Origin: Bacillota bacterium | Lineage (GTDB): Bacteria > Bacillota > Clostridia > Oscillospirales > Ruminococcaceae | Length of the DNA: 37,918 nt | Assembly (NCBI GenBank): GCA_023458875.1 | Contig: JAEWXO010000063.1 | Coordinates: 1-37,918, forward strand | Direction: 5' to 3' | Notes under the pieces: model-generated | The model's database searches: none | What the model saw: the letters and a program-made list of their open reading frames with translations, nothing else | What the model was told of the DNA's origin: nothing | In this document: positions 8,495-17,980 of the stretch, piece after piece | Position numbering within the stretch: position 1 is the stretch's first letter | How the letters are laid out: the number at the start of each line of letters is the position of its first letter | Made by a program: the position numbers and the translations under genes

Positions 8495-8728
8495 TTATTT
8501 TTTCAGAACAAGTATTGTAATTCCGTTATTAAGCCCTAGAATTTTACCCTGTATGCGTGGATGCTTAAGATCTGTGCGGACATATTTTAAAATTTTGTCA
8601 CCACTATGAAACCCGTGAATGACTTCTATTTCGTCAGTGTCTTTTTTACAGTTTTTAAGCACTGTCTGAATCTGACACTTTGCCTGGATAACAGGCATAT
8701 CGTGAAGATCTATAGAAATACGTTTCAT
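8495..8728 (-). CDS. small Smr-domain protein
   Basis: A 77-residue protein consisting of a single Smr domain: IDLHDMP at residues 6-12 and VIHGFHSG at 36-43 match the DLHG and HGxGxG signatures. Smr domains bind nucleic acid and some cut it; stand-alone versions are poorly characterised. The start ATG overlaps the dusB stop by four bases (ATGA), showing translational coupling. It converges on the CLC gene with only 5 bp between stops and no clear terminator in the gap. Confidence 0.82.
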   Translation of the reverse strand: MKRISIDLHDMPVIQAKCQIQTVLKNCKKDTDEIEVIHGFHSGDKILKYVRTDLKHPRIQGKILGLNNGITILVLKK

Positions 8729-9711
8729 ATCTGATTCCTCTTGCTCTGAAGCGTTCTAAATTCCTCGGCAAGTGCAACCGCATCACTGTAATCGGAAAGA
8801 CTGTAGCATCTGGCACGGAATGCGGCTGCTCCGTACATTCCTGTAAGATACCATGCTGCATGCTTTCTTGCCTCACGCATGGCTATATGTTCAGGTTTAT
8901 CCTCGAGTGCAAGTCTTATGTGATAGAGCATGGTATCAATTCTATTATCAATTTCAGGAGTGACGAATTTTTCGTTTTCGAAATATGATTCAATTTCTTT
9001 GAAAATCCATGGATTTCCGTATGAAGCACGTCCTATCATAACAAGGTCACAGCCTGTAAAGATGTACATATTCAGACAGTCTTCAAGAGAGGCAACGTCA
9101 CCGTTTCCTATTACGGGAACCGAAACATTTTCCTTTACGGCTTTTATTATATTGATATCGGATTTTCCGCTGTACATCTGTGTTTTAGTACGGCCATGAA
9201 CAGTAATGGCAGCGGCGCCCGCCTTTTCCATTGCAATTGCAAATTCGACGGCATTTACATGCTCATCATCCCAGCCCTTTCTTATTTTTACGGTAACAGG
9301 AACACGCGATTCTGAAATTGCCGCCTTCACTATTTCAGCGGCAAGTACTGTGTCCTTCATCAGTGCACATCCTGACCCGTTGCCTGCCACCTTTGGCACA
9401 GGACATCCCATGTTTATATCAATTATATCCGGGTCATACTGACTGCATATTTTTACGGCTTTTGCAATAAAGTCGGGCTCGCTTCCGAAAAGCTGCAGGG
9501 CACACGGACGTTCGTGCTCTGTTATTCTACATAATTCTTCGGTTTTACGGTCATTGTAGCACAGTCCTTTGGCGGAAATAAGCTCACTGACAGTATAACA
9601 GGCACCGAATTCACGGTTAATAATTCTGTATGCCCTGTCTGCCACACCTGCCATCGGTGCCAGAGCGGCTGTTTTTTTTATTTTTACATCGCCGATTTTT
9701 ATATAATCCAT
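8725..9711 (-). CDS. dusB: tRNA-dihydrouridine synthase
   Basis: An FMN enzyme of 328 residues that reduces uridine to dihydrouridine in tRNA D-loops using NADPH. Visible motifs are LAPMAGVADRAYR at the N-terminus, the active-site region NMGCPVPKVAGNGSGCAL with catalytic Cys103, the VKIRKGWDD strand near 150, TVHGRTKTQMYSG near 180 and IGNGDV near 212. Length is normal for the DusB group of Firmicutes. AGAGG lies upstream of the ATG. It forms an operon with the Smr gene. Confidence 0.95.
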   Translation of the reverse strand: MDYIKIGDVKIKKTAALAPMAGVADRAYRIINREFGACYTVSELISAKGLCYNDRKTEELCRITEHERPCALQLFGSEPDFIAKAVKICSQYDPDIIDINMGCPVPKVAGNGSGCALMKDTVLAAEIVKAAISESRVPVTVKIRKGWDDEHVNAVEFAIAMEKAGAAAITVHGRTKTQMYSGKSDINIIKAVKENVSVPVIGNGDVASLEDCLNMYIFTGCDLVMIGRASYGNPWIFKEIESYFENEKFVTPEIDNRIDTMLYHIRLALEDKPEHIAMREARKHAAWYLTGMYGAAAFRARCYSLSDYSDAVALAEEFRTLQSKRNQI

Positions 9712-9791
9712 TTATAAAATCCTCTCGTTAATCTGATCTAAATAATTTTATCATAAAATAAAAAAAAATAATAGTCTTTTAAAAGAAAATT

Positions 9792-9800
9792 TGGTATAAT
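9792..9800 (+). promoter_or_regulatory. extended -10 promoter for polA-rimI-tsaD
   Basis: TGGTATAAT at 9792-9800 fits an extended -10 element (TGnTATAAT). The -35 region about 17 bp upstream is poor. The predicted leader is about 88 nt long and contains the palindrome at 9866. Confidence 0.6.
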
Positions 9801-9865
9801 AGAAAGGATGGCTAAAAAATAAGGTTTAACAGATTGATGCACACTGAGTATGCGTTTCAGCAGGT

Positions 9866-9881
9866 TTTAAACCGGTTTAAA
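9866..9881. other. 16-bp perfect palindrome before the polA ribosome binding site
   Basis: TTTAAACCGGTTTAAA is a perfect palindrome whose last base is the first A of the AGGAGG Shine-Dalgarno (9881-9886). It could be a binding site for a dimeric regulator in the DNA. As RNA it has no loop, so it is a poor hairpin. No partner regulator is visible. Confidence 0.5.
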
Positions 9882-9895
9882 GGAGGAAATATTAT

Positions 9896-12460
9896 ATGAA
9901 AATGCTGGCCATTGATGGCAACAGTATAATTAACCGTGCATTTTACGGAATCAAGCTGTTGTCAAACAAAAAAGGGGTTTTTACAAATGCAGTCACTGGT
10001 TTTATGAATATATACCTTAAAGAAGCAGAGATTGTCAGACCGGACTTTACGGTTGTTGCATTTGATTTAAAAGCGCCTACATTCAGACATAAAGCTGTTG
10101 CAACGTATAAAGCAAACAGAAAAGGCATGCCTGAAGAACTTGCCCAGCAGCTTCCGCTGGTAAAACAGCTGCTGAAAGGACTTGGAATAAAAATCATCGA
10201 ATGTGAAGGCTATGAGGCCGATGATGTTCTGGGAACACTGTCTGCAATATGCAGTGAAACAAGAAATCAATGTGTATTACTTACAGGTGACAGAGATAAT
10301 CTGCAGCTGATAAATGAAAATGTTATTGTCAGACTTGTGACAAACAAGGAAACAATAATTTATGACGAAAGCAGATTTAAAGAGGATTATGGGTTTGAGC
10401 CTGTAAATCTTATTGATATGAAAGCACTGATGGGAGACAGCTCTGACAATATTTCAGGGGTTGCAGGTATAGGAGAAAAGACTGCAACCACATTGATAAG
10501 AGAGTTTAAAACGATTGAATCGCTTTACAACTCACTTGAAACCGCAGGTGTGACAAAGTCAGTATATAACAAGCTTTTAACCGGAAAGGAAGCTGCAAAC
10601 CAGAGCAAATGGCTTGCAACCATTTGCAAAGAAGCACCTCTAAGTCATGATATAAGCAGTTACCATGCAGAATCTCCTGACAAAGCGGCAGTCAGCTCTT
10701 TATTGACTGAGCTTGAAATGTTCAGGCTTCTTGAAAGACTGAATCTTGAGCCGTCAGCAGTCAGTGAGGGCGGAACCGAAGAGAAACCACAGGAACCTTT
10801 TGAAATAAAAAAATATGAAATAGCGGAACTTGATAATGACGGGCTGAAAAAAATAATCAGATCACAGCAGGCATACTTTTTATTTGATCATGAGTCAGAA
10901 AAAATAAAAATATATGCAGATGACAATATTTTTATTTCTGAAAATAAAGACAAGATTATTGATTTCTTAAGCTCCGATATTAAAAAATATACGTTTGATG
11001 CAAAGCCTGCATTCAGATTTGCATTCAAAAACAAAAGTATTCTTAACGGTATGCATTTTGATGCTCTTATAGCGGCCTATCTTCTTAACCCTCTCTCCAC
11101 AGAATATACAATAAAAAACCTTTGCGCAGTTTATGATGTACCGTACAATTTATACGCACAGCAGGATGAAGAAAATGCAGAGATATTATGCATCCCTGTG
11201 CTGTGTGATACTCTGTGTGCCTTGATAGAAAGCTCCGAAATGCACAATCTCCTTTACAATATCGAACAGCCTCTTACGGAGGTTCTGGCTTCAATGGAGC
11301 ATACAGGCATAAGGACAGATACGGAAGGCGTAAAGGAATTTGGCGAAAAGCTTGATGAAGATATAGATTTTTATAAATCAGAAATATACAGACTTTCGGG
11401 AAGGGAATTTAATATTTCTTCACCGAAACAGCTTGGAGAAATATTATTTACAGACCTTAAGCTTCCGGCAAAAAAGAAAACAAAGAGCGGTTATTCGACA
11501 AATGCCGATGTGCTTGAAGAATTAAGAGCGCACCATCCTATAATAGAATATATACTCCAGTACAGACAACTTACAAAATTAAAATCAACATATGTAGACG
11601 GACTTTTAAAAACAGTATCTGAGGACGGCAGAATCCACACGGTTTTCAAACAGACAGAAACAAGGACCGGCAGAATATCATCAACAGAGCCTAACATGCA
11701 GAATATCCCGGTAAGAACAGAGCGCGGACGTGAAATGAGAAAGTTTTTCACTGCGGATACCGGAAAAATACTTCTTGACGCCGATTACAGCCAGATAGAG
11801 CTCAGAATAATGGCACATATATGTGACGATAAAAATATGCAGCAGGCGTTTAAGGATGAAACTGATATTCACACAGTTACTGCTTCACAGGTATTCAATA
11901 TGCCCGTTGAAATGGTTACAGGTTCAATGAGAAGTGCAGCAAAGGCTGTTAATTTCGGAATAATTTACGGAATAGGCGCATTTTCATTATCAAAGGACAT
12001 AAATGTTACGGTTTCTCAGGCAGATCAGTATATAAAGAGTTATTTGAAAAATTATCCTAAAGTCGAAGAATTTATGAAAAATACAGTGGATTTTGCAAAA
12101 CAAAACGGCTATGTAACGACGATATTCGGAAGACGGAGAAATATTCCTGAGCTCAGCTCGTCAAATAAGATTCTTCAGTCTGCAGGCAAGCGGATAGCTA
12201 TGAATACACCTGTTCAGGGTTCCGCAGCTGATATAATAAAAATTGCAATGGTCAGAGTATACAAACGCCTTCAGGAAGAAAAACTCAGTGCCAGACTTAT
12301 TCTTCAGGTACACGATGAACTTATTGTAGAAGCTGATAACAGTGACGCACAGCGTGCCGGACAGATTCTTTCCGAGGAAATGACAAATGCAGTTAAGCTG
12401 AGAGTTCCACTTATTGCAGAAGTTAATGAAGGTGAAACATGGTATGACGCAAAAGGTTAA
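9896..12460 (+). CDS. polA: DNA polymerase I
   Basis: An 854-residue repair and Okazaki-fragment polymerase. Residues 1-290 are the 5'-3' flap nuclease (EADDVLGTL, TGDRDNLQLI, and SSDNISGVAGIGEKTA). The middle domain (about 300-470) corresponds to the 3'-5' exonuclease but has lost key acidic residues (no NLKYD motif), so proofreading is probably absent, as in Bacillus. The polymerase domain has motif A DADYSQIELR near 629, motif B RSAAKAVNFGIIYG near 679 and motif C QVHDELIVEA near 805. AAGGAGG lies 9 bases before the ATG. rimI overlaps its 3' end. Confidence 0.97.
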   Translation: MKMLAIDGNSIINRAFYGIKLLSNKKGVFTNAVTGFMNIYLKEAEIVRPDFTVVAFDLKAPTFRHKAVATYKANRKGMPEELAQQLPLVKQLLKGLGIKIIECEGYEADDVLGTLSAICSETRNQCVLLTGDRDNLQLINENVIVRLVTNKETIIYDESRFKEDYGFEPVNLIDMKALMGDSSDNISGVAGIGEKTATTLIREFKTIESLYNSLETAGVTKSVYNKLLTGKEAANQSKWLATICKEAPLSHDISSYHAESPDKAAVSSLLTELEMFRLLERLNLEPSAVSEGGTEEKPQEPFEIKKYEIAELDNDGLKKIIRSQQAYFLFDHESEKIKIYADDNIFISENKDKIIDFLSSDIKKYTFDAKPAFRFAFKNKSILNGMHFDALIAAYLLNPLSTEYTIKNLCAVYDVPYNLYAQQDEENAEILCIPVLCDTLCALIESSEMHNLLYNIEQPLTEVLASMEHTGIRTDTEGVKEFGEKLDEDIDFYKSEIYRLSGREFNISSPKQLGEILFTDLKLPAKKKTKSGYSTNADVLEELRAHHPIIEYILQYRQLTKLKSTYVDGLLKTVSEDGRIHTVFKQTETRTGRISSTEPNMQNIPVRTERGREMRKFFTADTGKILLDADYSQIELRIMAHICDDKNMQQAFKDETDIHTVTASQVFNMPVEMVTGSMRSAAKAVNFGIIYGIGAFSLSKDINVTVSQADQYIKSYLKNYPKVEEFMKNTVDFAKQNGYVTTIFGRRRNIPELSSSNKILQSAGKRIAMNTPVQGSAADIIKIAMVRVYKRLQEEKLSARLILQVHDELIVEADNSDAQRAGQILSEEMTNAVKLRVPLIAEVNEGETWYDAKG

Positions 12461-12896
12461 AATAAAAACTGCTGTTCCTGAGGACGCTCTTTTAATGGCA
12501 CATGCTGATTCACGGATTTTCAGGAATTCGTGGAATCTGAAATCATTTGCCGACAGCATTGGAAATGAAAGAGAAATAGTGCTTTCAGCATTTTGCGGGG
12601 ACAGTGAAGAGTTTGCGGGATATGCAGCAGTGTCATATATTTTTGATGAGGCCAATATAAACAGAATAGCCGTTGTCCCGGAGTACAGAGGAAATAAGCT
12701 GGGTGCTGCCATGCTTGATGAAATAGAAAAATACCTGCCTGATGAGGTTACGGTACTTAATCTTGAGGTTCGTCAGAGTAACAGCTATGCGATTGATATG
12801 TACAGATCATCCGGATACTATATTGTCGGAACAAGAAAAAAGTTTTACAGGGATCCGGATGAGGATGCATTACTTATGACTAAACGAAAGGTATGA
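12444..12896 (+). CDS. rimI: ribosomal-protein-alanine N-acetyltransferase (GNAT)
   Basis: A GNAT acetyltransferase of 150 residues. The acetyl-CoA binding segment reads VVPEYRGNKLGAAMLDEIE near residue 75, and LEVRQSNSYAIDMYRSSGYY near 108 is the typical RimI end. In bacteria RimI acetylates the N-terminus of ribosomal protein bS18. I use ATG 12444 (MTQKVKIK), with AAGGTG 9 bases upstream; an upstream in-frame ATG at 12414 would overlap polA further. It overlaps polA by 17 bp and tsaD by 4 bp. Its position next to tsaD, as in many Firmicutes, strengthens the call. Confidence 0.9.
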   Translation: MTQKVKIKTAVPEDALLMAHADSRIFRNSWNLKSFADSIGNEREIVLSAFCGDSEEFAGYAAVSYIFDEANINRIAVVPEYRGNKLGAAMLDEIEKYLPDEVTVLNLEVRQSNSYAIDMYRSSGYYIVGTRKKFYRDPDEDALLMTKRKV

Positions 12897-13921
12897 TCAG
12901 TAAAATGTTAGTATTAGGAATAGAAAGCTCATGCGATGAAACCGCAGCGAGCGTTTCCGAAAACGGTATAAATATACTGTCATCTGTTATTTCAACGCAG
13001 ATAGAGGAGCATAAAAAATTCGGCGGTGTAGTACCTGAAATAGCTTCGAGACGACACAGTGAAAATATCCTTGCCGTTGTGAGAGAGGCTCTGGAGAAGG
13101 CAGATAAAAGGCTGGATGATATTGATGCAATGGCTGTGACATATGCCCCGGGTCTTATAGGCGCATTGCTTGTCGGAGTAAGCTTTGCCAAAGGACTTGC
13201 AATGGCATCGGGAAAACCGCTTGTCCCTGTTCATCACATATCCGGTCATATTGCAGCCAACTATATAGCCCATCATGAGCTTAAGCCTCCTTACCTTTGC
13301 CTTGTCGCAAGCGGAGGACACAGCAACATCATTGAAGTTATTTCATATACAGAATTCAGGGTAATAGGAAGAACAAGAGACGATGCTGCAGGTGAGTGCT
13401 TTGACAAGTGTGCAAGAGCCCTTGGATTTCCTTATCCGGGAGGCGTACATATTGATAAGGCTTCTTCTCTGGGAAATCCTTCGGCATATAAGCTGCCCGT
13501 TCCAAGAGTTGCGGGAGGCGAATATGATTTCAGTTTCTCGGGACTTAAAACGGCAGTTATCAATATGGTTCACAATGCAGATCAGAAAGGTGAAAGTATA
13601 AACACAAATGATATGGCAGCTTCCGTTCAGAAAATAATTTCTGATGTTCTTACCGACAGACTGATATCTGCAGCAAAAGCCACAGGCTATAAAAAAATTG
13701 CATTGGCCGGAGGCGTTTCCGCAAATTCCGGAGTCAGAAATGCACTGTCAGATGCGTGTAATGAAAACGGATTTGAACTGTACATGCCCCCATTTTCATT
13801 ATGCGGTGACAATGCCGCAATGATTGCATGTCAGGGATATTTTAATTATATGGCAGGAATTACTGCTGACGAAAGCCTTAATGCCATAGCGACACTTTCC
13901 ATAGAAAAAATATCCGTCTGA
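12893..13921 (+). CDS. tsaD: tRNA N6-threonylcarbamoyladenosine synthase subunit TsaD
   Basis: A 342-residue ASKHA-fold protein that transfers threonylcarbamoyl to A37 of ANN-decoding tRNAs, working with TsaB, TsaE and TsaC, none of which is in this window. Motifs: LGIESSCDETAASV at the N-terminus, the metal-binding VHHISGH near 113-118, LVASGGHSNI near 140 and LAGGVSANS near 275. The ATG overlaps the rimI stop (ATGA). A second ATG four codons later is possible. Confidence 0.96.
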   Translation: MISKMLVLGIESSCDETAASVSENGINILSSVISTQIEEHKKFGGVVPEIASRRHSENILAVVREALEKADKRLDDIDAMAVTYAPGLIGALLVGVSFAKGLAMASGKPLVPVHHISGHIAANYIAHHELKPPYLCLVASGGHSNIIEVISYTEFRVIGRTRDDAAGECFDKCARALGFPYPGGVHIDKASSLGNPSAYKLPVPRVAGGEYDFSFSGLKTAVINMVHNADQKGESINTNDMAASVQKIISDVLTDRLISAAKATGYKKIALAGGVSANSGVRNALSDACNENGFELYMPPFSLCGDNAAMIACQGYFNYMAGITADESLNAIATLSIEKISV

Positions 13922-13953
13922 TTGTGTTCATTTTCTGATAAATTTTTTTTCTA

Positions 13954-13982
13954 TTGACATCCGTGTCTAGAAATATTATAAT
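13954..13982 (+). promoter_or_regulatory. consensus promoter of pckG
   Basis: Perfect TTGACA (13954-13959) and perfect TATAAT (13977-13982) are separated by 17 bp. The predicted start is near 13989, giving a leader of about 69 nt before the ATG at 14058. Confidence 0.88.
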
Positions 13983-14057
13983 ATAATTGTTTATGAAATT
14001 TTTGATTAATGAAAATTTCAGCAATAAATAAACAAAAATACAGGAGGATTCATAAAT

Positions 14058-15848
14058 ATGTCATTGACAAAAAACCCTAATGTCTTAAAGTGGGTAGACG
14101 AAATGGTTGCCCTTACACAGCCTGATGAAGTGGTATGGATTGACGGTAGTGATGAGCAGATCGCTGCTTTAACAAAAGAAGCAATCTCCACAGGAGAAAT
14201 GATGGAGCTTAATCAGGAAAAGCTGCCAGGATGTTTATATCACAGAACACTTGCTAACGACGTTGCCAGAGTAGAGGACAGAACATTTATCTGTACATCA
14301 GAAAAAGAAGATGCAGGTCCGACAAATAACTGGTGCGCTCCTGAAGAAATGTATGCAAAGCTCAGACCTATGTACAGCGGAGTTATGAAGGGCAGAACTA
14401 TGTATGTCATTCCTTATTCTATGGGTCCTATCGGCTCACCTCTTGCAAAAGTTGGTGTAGAAGTTTCTGATTCAATATATGTTGTACTTAATATGAACAT
14501 TATGACCAGAATGGGAAAATCAGCGTTTGAAAATCTCGGAGATACATCAAACGACTTTGTTCGCGGTCTTCATTCAAAGGCTGATGTTGACCCTGAGAAC
14601 AGATATATCTGTCATTTCCCTGAAGACAATACAATATGGTCAATAAATTCAGCTTATGGCGGAAACGTTCTTCTCGGAAAGAAATGCTTTGCTCTCAGAA
14701 TTGCTTCATATCAGGGCAAAAAAGAAAGCTGGATGGCTGAGCATATGCTTATCCTCGGAATCAAAAAGCCTGACGGAGAGGTTAAGTATATTACAGCAGC
14801 ATTCCCATCTGCATGTGGCAAGACAAACCTTGCAATGCTTATTCCGCCTGAGGGATACCGTAAGGATGGTTATGAAGTATTCACAGTCGGTGATGATATT
14901 GCTTGGATGAAGCAGGGCGCTGACGGAAGACTTTATGCTATAAATCCTGAAAACGGATTCTTTGGCGTTGCTCCGGGAACAAATGAAAATTCAAACTTCA
15001 ATGCTCTTGAATCAACAAAGAAAAATACTATTTTCACAAACGTTGCTCTTAATAATGACGATAACACAGTATGGTGGGAAAAGCTTGACAAGAACCCTCC
15101 GGTAAATGCAACAGAGTGGAAGGGCACAAAGGTAAACGGTCCTGAATACATGGCAGCAGGAAACAATCTTGCACATCCGAACTCAAGATTTACAGCTCCT
15201 GCTACAAACTGCCCATGCATTTCACCTGAATTTAACAATCCTAACGGTGTTCCTGTTTCAGCAATTATTTTCGGCGGAAGACGTTCAAAGACAACTCCGC
15301 TTGTATATCAGTCATTTGACTGGGCGCACGGAACATTTATCGGTTCAGCTGTTTCATCAGAAACAACAGCAGCTGCAACAGGTGCTGTCGGCGTTCTCAG
15401 ACATGATCCAATGGCAATGAAACCATTCTGCGGATATCACATGGGTGATTACTGGGCTCATTGGCTTGAAATGGGTGAACAGCTAGGCGACAAAGCTCCT
15501 AAGATATTTAATGTAAACTGGTTCAAGACAGACGATGAAGGCAACTTTATCTGGCCTGGCTTCGGAGATAATATGAGAGTTCTTGACTGGATTATCAAAC
15601 GTTGCGAAGACAAGGTTGATGCTGTTGAGACTGCTATAGGATATCTGCCTAAGGCATCAGATATTAACATTGAAGGTCTTGAAGATGAAATCACACCTGA
15701 GGTTCTTGATGAGCTTCTGGCTGTTGACAATAATCTCTGGAAGAACGAAGTAGAAGACCTGAGAGAATTCTACAAAGAATTCGGCGACAGACTTCCTAAG
15801 AAGATTACAGAAGAACTTGATGCTCTTGAGAGCAGAATTAATAAATAA
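14058..15848 (+). CDS. pckG: phosphoenolpyruvate carboxykinase (GTP)
   Basis: A 596-residue GTP-type PEPCK that interconverts oxaloacetate + GTP and PEP + CO2 + GDP. The kinase-1a loop FPSACGKTNLAML begins near residue 250, with the active-site cysteine typical of the GTP class; the FTVGDDIAWM metal-binding region near 275 and NCPCISPEFNNPNGVPVSAI near 387 are also present. In succinate-forming ruminococci PEPCK usually runs in the CO2-fixing direction and yields nucleotide triphosphate; that direction here is inference. AGGAGG lies 10 bases upstream. It is a single-gene unit with its own promoter and terminator. Confidence 0.97.
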   Translation: MSLTKNPNVLKWVDEMVALTQPDEVVWIDGSDEQIAALTKEAISTGEMMELNQEKLPGCLYHRTLANDVARVEDRTFICTSEKEDAGPTNNWCAPEEMYAKLRPMYSGVMKGRTMYVIPYSMGPIGSPLAKVGVEVSDSIYVVLNMNIMTRMGKSAFENLGDTSNDFVRGLHSKADVDPENRYICHFPEDNTIWSINSAYGGNVLLGKKCFALRIASYQGKKESWMAEHMLILGIKKPDGEVKYITAAFPSACGKTNLAMLIPPEGYRKDGYEVFTVGDDIAWMKQGADGRLYAINPENGFFGVAPGTNENSNFNALESTKKNTIFTNVALNNDDNTVWWEKLDKNPPVNATEWKGTKVNGPEYMAAGNNLAHPNSRFTAPATNCPCISPEFNNPNGVPVSAIIFGGRRSKTTPLVYQSFDWAHGTFIGSAVSSETTAAATGAVGVLRHDPMAMKPFCGYHMGDYWAHWLEMGEQLGDKAPKIFNVNWFKTDDEGNFIWPGFGDNMRVLDWIIKRCEDKVDAVETAIGYLPKASDINIEGLEDEITPEVLDELLAVDNNLWKNEVEDLREFYKEFGDRLPKKITEELDALESRINK

Positions 15849-15856
15849 TAAAAATA

Positions 15857-15892
15857 AAACCGGCAGGCTGAAAAATCAGTCTGCCGGTTTCT
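15857..15892 (+). terminator. terminator between pckG and the CNNM gene
   Basis: A 14-bp stem (15857-15870 with 15877-15890, one G-U pair) with a 6-base loop has A runs on its left and T runs on its right, so it can terminate transcription from both convergent genes. Confidence 0.85.
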
Positions 15893-15904
15893 TATATACG
15901 ATAA

Positions 15905-17167
15905 TTATTCTTCTTCATCTTCCTGATCTGTTTCAGGCTGTACGATTCTGATCTGGATTTTAATGATTTTCTGCACGCTTTTTTCAAGTATTTTTATTTC
16001 CAGACAACTGAACTGAACGATTTCATTGAGTTCCGGAATATGGCCTATTATCTCCATTATCCATCCGCTTACTGTATTGGCGTTTGAAGTTATAAAGTTC
16101 TCAGGCATATTAAGTGCATTAAGCATTTCATCAATGGTAAGCTCTCCGGATGCCTCATAAAGATTTTCATTAATTTTATTTATAGGAGAAATTATCTCAT
16201 CATCCTCATCGTATATTTCACCGACAAGCTCTTCTATGATATCTTCCATAGTGATTATACCCTTTGTTCCTCCGTACTGATCAAGAACAACAGACATATG
16301 TGTTTTTGAACGCTGCATTTCATGGAGAGCATCGTTTATAAGCTTGAATTCCGATATAAAAACAACATTTTGTACTATTGAATTTATATCGGTACCGTTT
16401 TCCGAAATCAGTTTAAAAAAATCCTTCTGCGTTATTATACCGATGATATTATCGAGATTTTTCTCATAGACAGGAAGCCGGGAAAACATTTCATCGAGAA
16501 ATACTTTTTTTATTTCATCAATAGTCATGTTTATTTCTATTCCGATTACCTTTACTCTTGGAATGAGTATCTCGCTTACATTTGTTTCATCAAAGTCAAG
16601 GGCACTTCTTACAAGATTGCTTTCGGATTCTTCAAGGACACCCTCTTCTTCAATTTCATCAATTATGTATTTCAGTTCGTCTTCTGTTACAGTAGGTACC
16701 TTTTCAGAGCTCTTATAAATAAGAGATGTCAGCTTTTTAATGGACGTAAATATAATAACAAGAGGAGTAAGTATAGTAATTATCAATGACAGTGGATCAA
16801 CAAATAAAAAAGCAAATTTCTCGGCATTTTCTTTTGCAAAGCTTTTAGGCATTATTTCTCCGAATGTCAGTACTACTAAGGTCATTACTACTGTGGATAT
16901 TCCAACGCCTTTAGCTCCTAACAGATCGGTAAAAAGTACGGTACTTATAGATGTCGATGCAATATTTACTATATTATTGCCTATGAGAATTGCGGTGAGA
17001 GCTTTGTCAAATTTTTCAGTTATTAAAAGTACTTTTTTTGCTTTTATATTTCCCTGAGAAACGTAATTTTTCAGCCTTACCTTGTTTATAGTTGAAAATG
17101 CTGTTTCACAGCTTGAAAACATTGCAGAAAAACTGATAAGAATAACGATAAAAATAACGTTTAACAT
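15905..17167 (-). CDS. CNNM/CorC (hemolysin C-type) membrane protein with CBS pair
   Basis: A 420-residue membrane protein. Residues 1-180 are a DUF21/CNNM transmembrane region (SSCETAFSTINKVRLKN, then VLTFGEIMPKSFAKE). A CBS pair follows at about 190-310 (EILIPRVKVIGI, FSRLPVYEKNLDNIIGI, then GTKGIITMEDIIEELVGEI), and a CorC_HlyC domain at about 330-410. Relatives are implicated in Mg2+ export or divalent-cation homeostasis; the label hemolysin is historical. GAGG lies before the ATG. It is transcribed alone, divergent from the surface cluster. Confidence 0.9.
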   Translation of the reverse strand: MLNVIFIVILISFSAMFSSCETAFSTINKVRLKNYVSQGNIKAKKVLLITEKFDKALTAILIGNNIVNIASTSISTVLFTDLLGAKGVGISTVVMTLVVLTFGEIMPKSFAKENAEKFAFLFVDPLSLIITILTPLVIIFTSIKKLTSLIYKSSEKVPTVTEDELKYIIDEIEEEGVLEESESNLVRSALDFDETNVSEILIPRVKVIGIEINMTIDEIKKVFLDEMFSRLPVYEKNLDNIIGIITQKDFFKLISENGTDINSIVQNVVFISEFKLINDALHEMQRSKTHMSVVLDQYGGTKGIITMEDIIEELVGEIYDEDDEIISPINKINENLYEASGELTIDEMLNALNMPENFITSNANTVSGWIMEIIGHIPELNEIVQFSCLEIKILEKSVQKIIKIQIRIVQPETDQEDEEE

Positions 17168-17634
17168 ATATACCTCGCTTTAATAAAATTTAAAATATAT
17201 ACTATATATTATCATATAAAAATAATATATTCAAGGTCTAGATAAAAATATAGTGATTCTATATAAAAACATGATATAATATATATTCCTTTCTGAAATT
17301 TTAACGCGATTTTGTAATAAATCACAATCTTAAAAAATTGTGTTGAAAAAAAAAATAAATATGTTATCATTTAAATGTATAGTTATATATTATATTACTA
17401 AATTACATATAGGGTTTATCATCCGCATGAATATAATTTAAAGTTAAGCTTAAAAATATGCTCGAATATGTTTGCGGTGTTTACCGTGAACATTGCACAT
17501 ATAATAAATATCCGGTATTTTTGTTTTGTAAGCTGCACGATATAAAAGTGTACTTTTGAAACAGTATTTTTAAAATGAGAAAAAAAGTATAATAAAAATA
17601 CGTAATAAGTATTTATTAATATTCGGGAAATATA
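17168..17634. other. AT-rich intergenic region, no gene seen
   Basis: This very AT-rich stretch separates the CNNM gene from the scaffold cluster. It must hold the promoter of the minus-strand CNNM gene, but no clear box pair stands out. On the plus strand TTGAAA (17343) and TATCAT (17365) with 16 bp between them could be a further weak promoter. The 76-codon minus-strand reading frame at 17419-17649 has no ribosome binding site and I do not call it. Confidence 0.5.
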
Positions 17635-17663
17635 TTGACTTTTTGTCATTAATGAAATATAAT
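17635..17663 (+). promoter_or_regulatory. distal promoter P1 of the scaffold cluster
   Basis: TTGACT (17635-17640), 17 bp, TATAAT (17658-17663) followed by TAAT. It has the same boxes, spacing and downstream TAAT as P2, 157 bp further on. The leader from P1 would be about 310 nt. Confidence 0.75.
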
Positions 17664-17791
17664 TAATACGTGTGGTAGGCGTTTCAACAGTAGCAGTAAT
17701 AAAAATTTTTAATGTAATCTTCCTGCTTGATTATATTCAACAATTTTGTTTATTTTATTTTATAATATTTTACAAAAAGTTGGAGAGAGGG

Positions 17792-17820
17792 TTGACTTTG
17801 CATTAAACATAAAATATAAT
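17792..17820 (+). promoter_or_regulatory. proximal promoter P2 of the scaffold cluster
   Basis: TTGACT (17792-17797), 17 bp, TATAAT (17815-17820) followed by TAAT. The predicted start is near 17827, leaving a leader of about 154 nt that contains a small 7-bp hairpin (GTATTAC 17863-17869 with GTAATAC 17882-17888) and the GGGAGG ribosome binding site at 17968. Confidence 0.8.
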
Positions 17821-17980
17821 TAATCTATATGAAAATAGAATATTTATGTTTATTTGTTTGAAGTATTACATCTTTTTCTAAGTAATACAATGGTTTATGA
17901 GATTTAGAGTGTAAAGTGCAGATGCCTTAGGGCTATCAGTCGGAGATTTCGAAAAATTTAATTTACTGGGAGGATTATTT

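Noticed and set aside
17419..17649. 76-codon reading frame on the minus strand
   Set aside because: It lies in very AT-rich intergenic DNA, has no ribosome binding site and its product has no recognisable feature.
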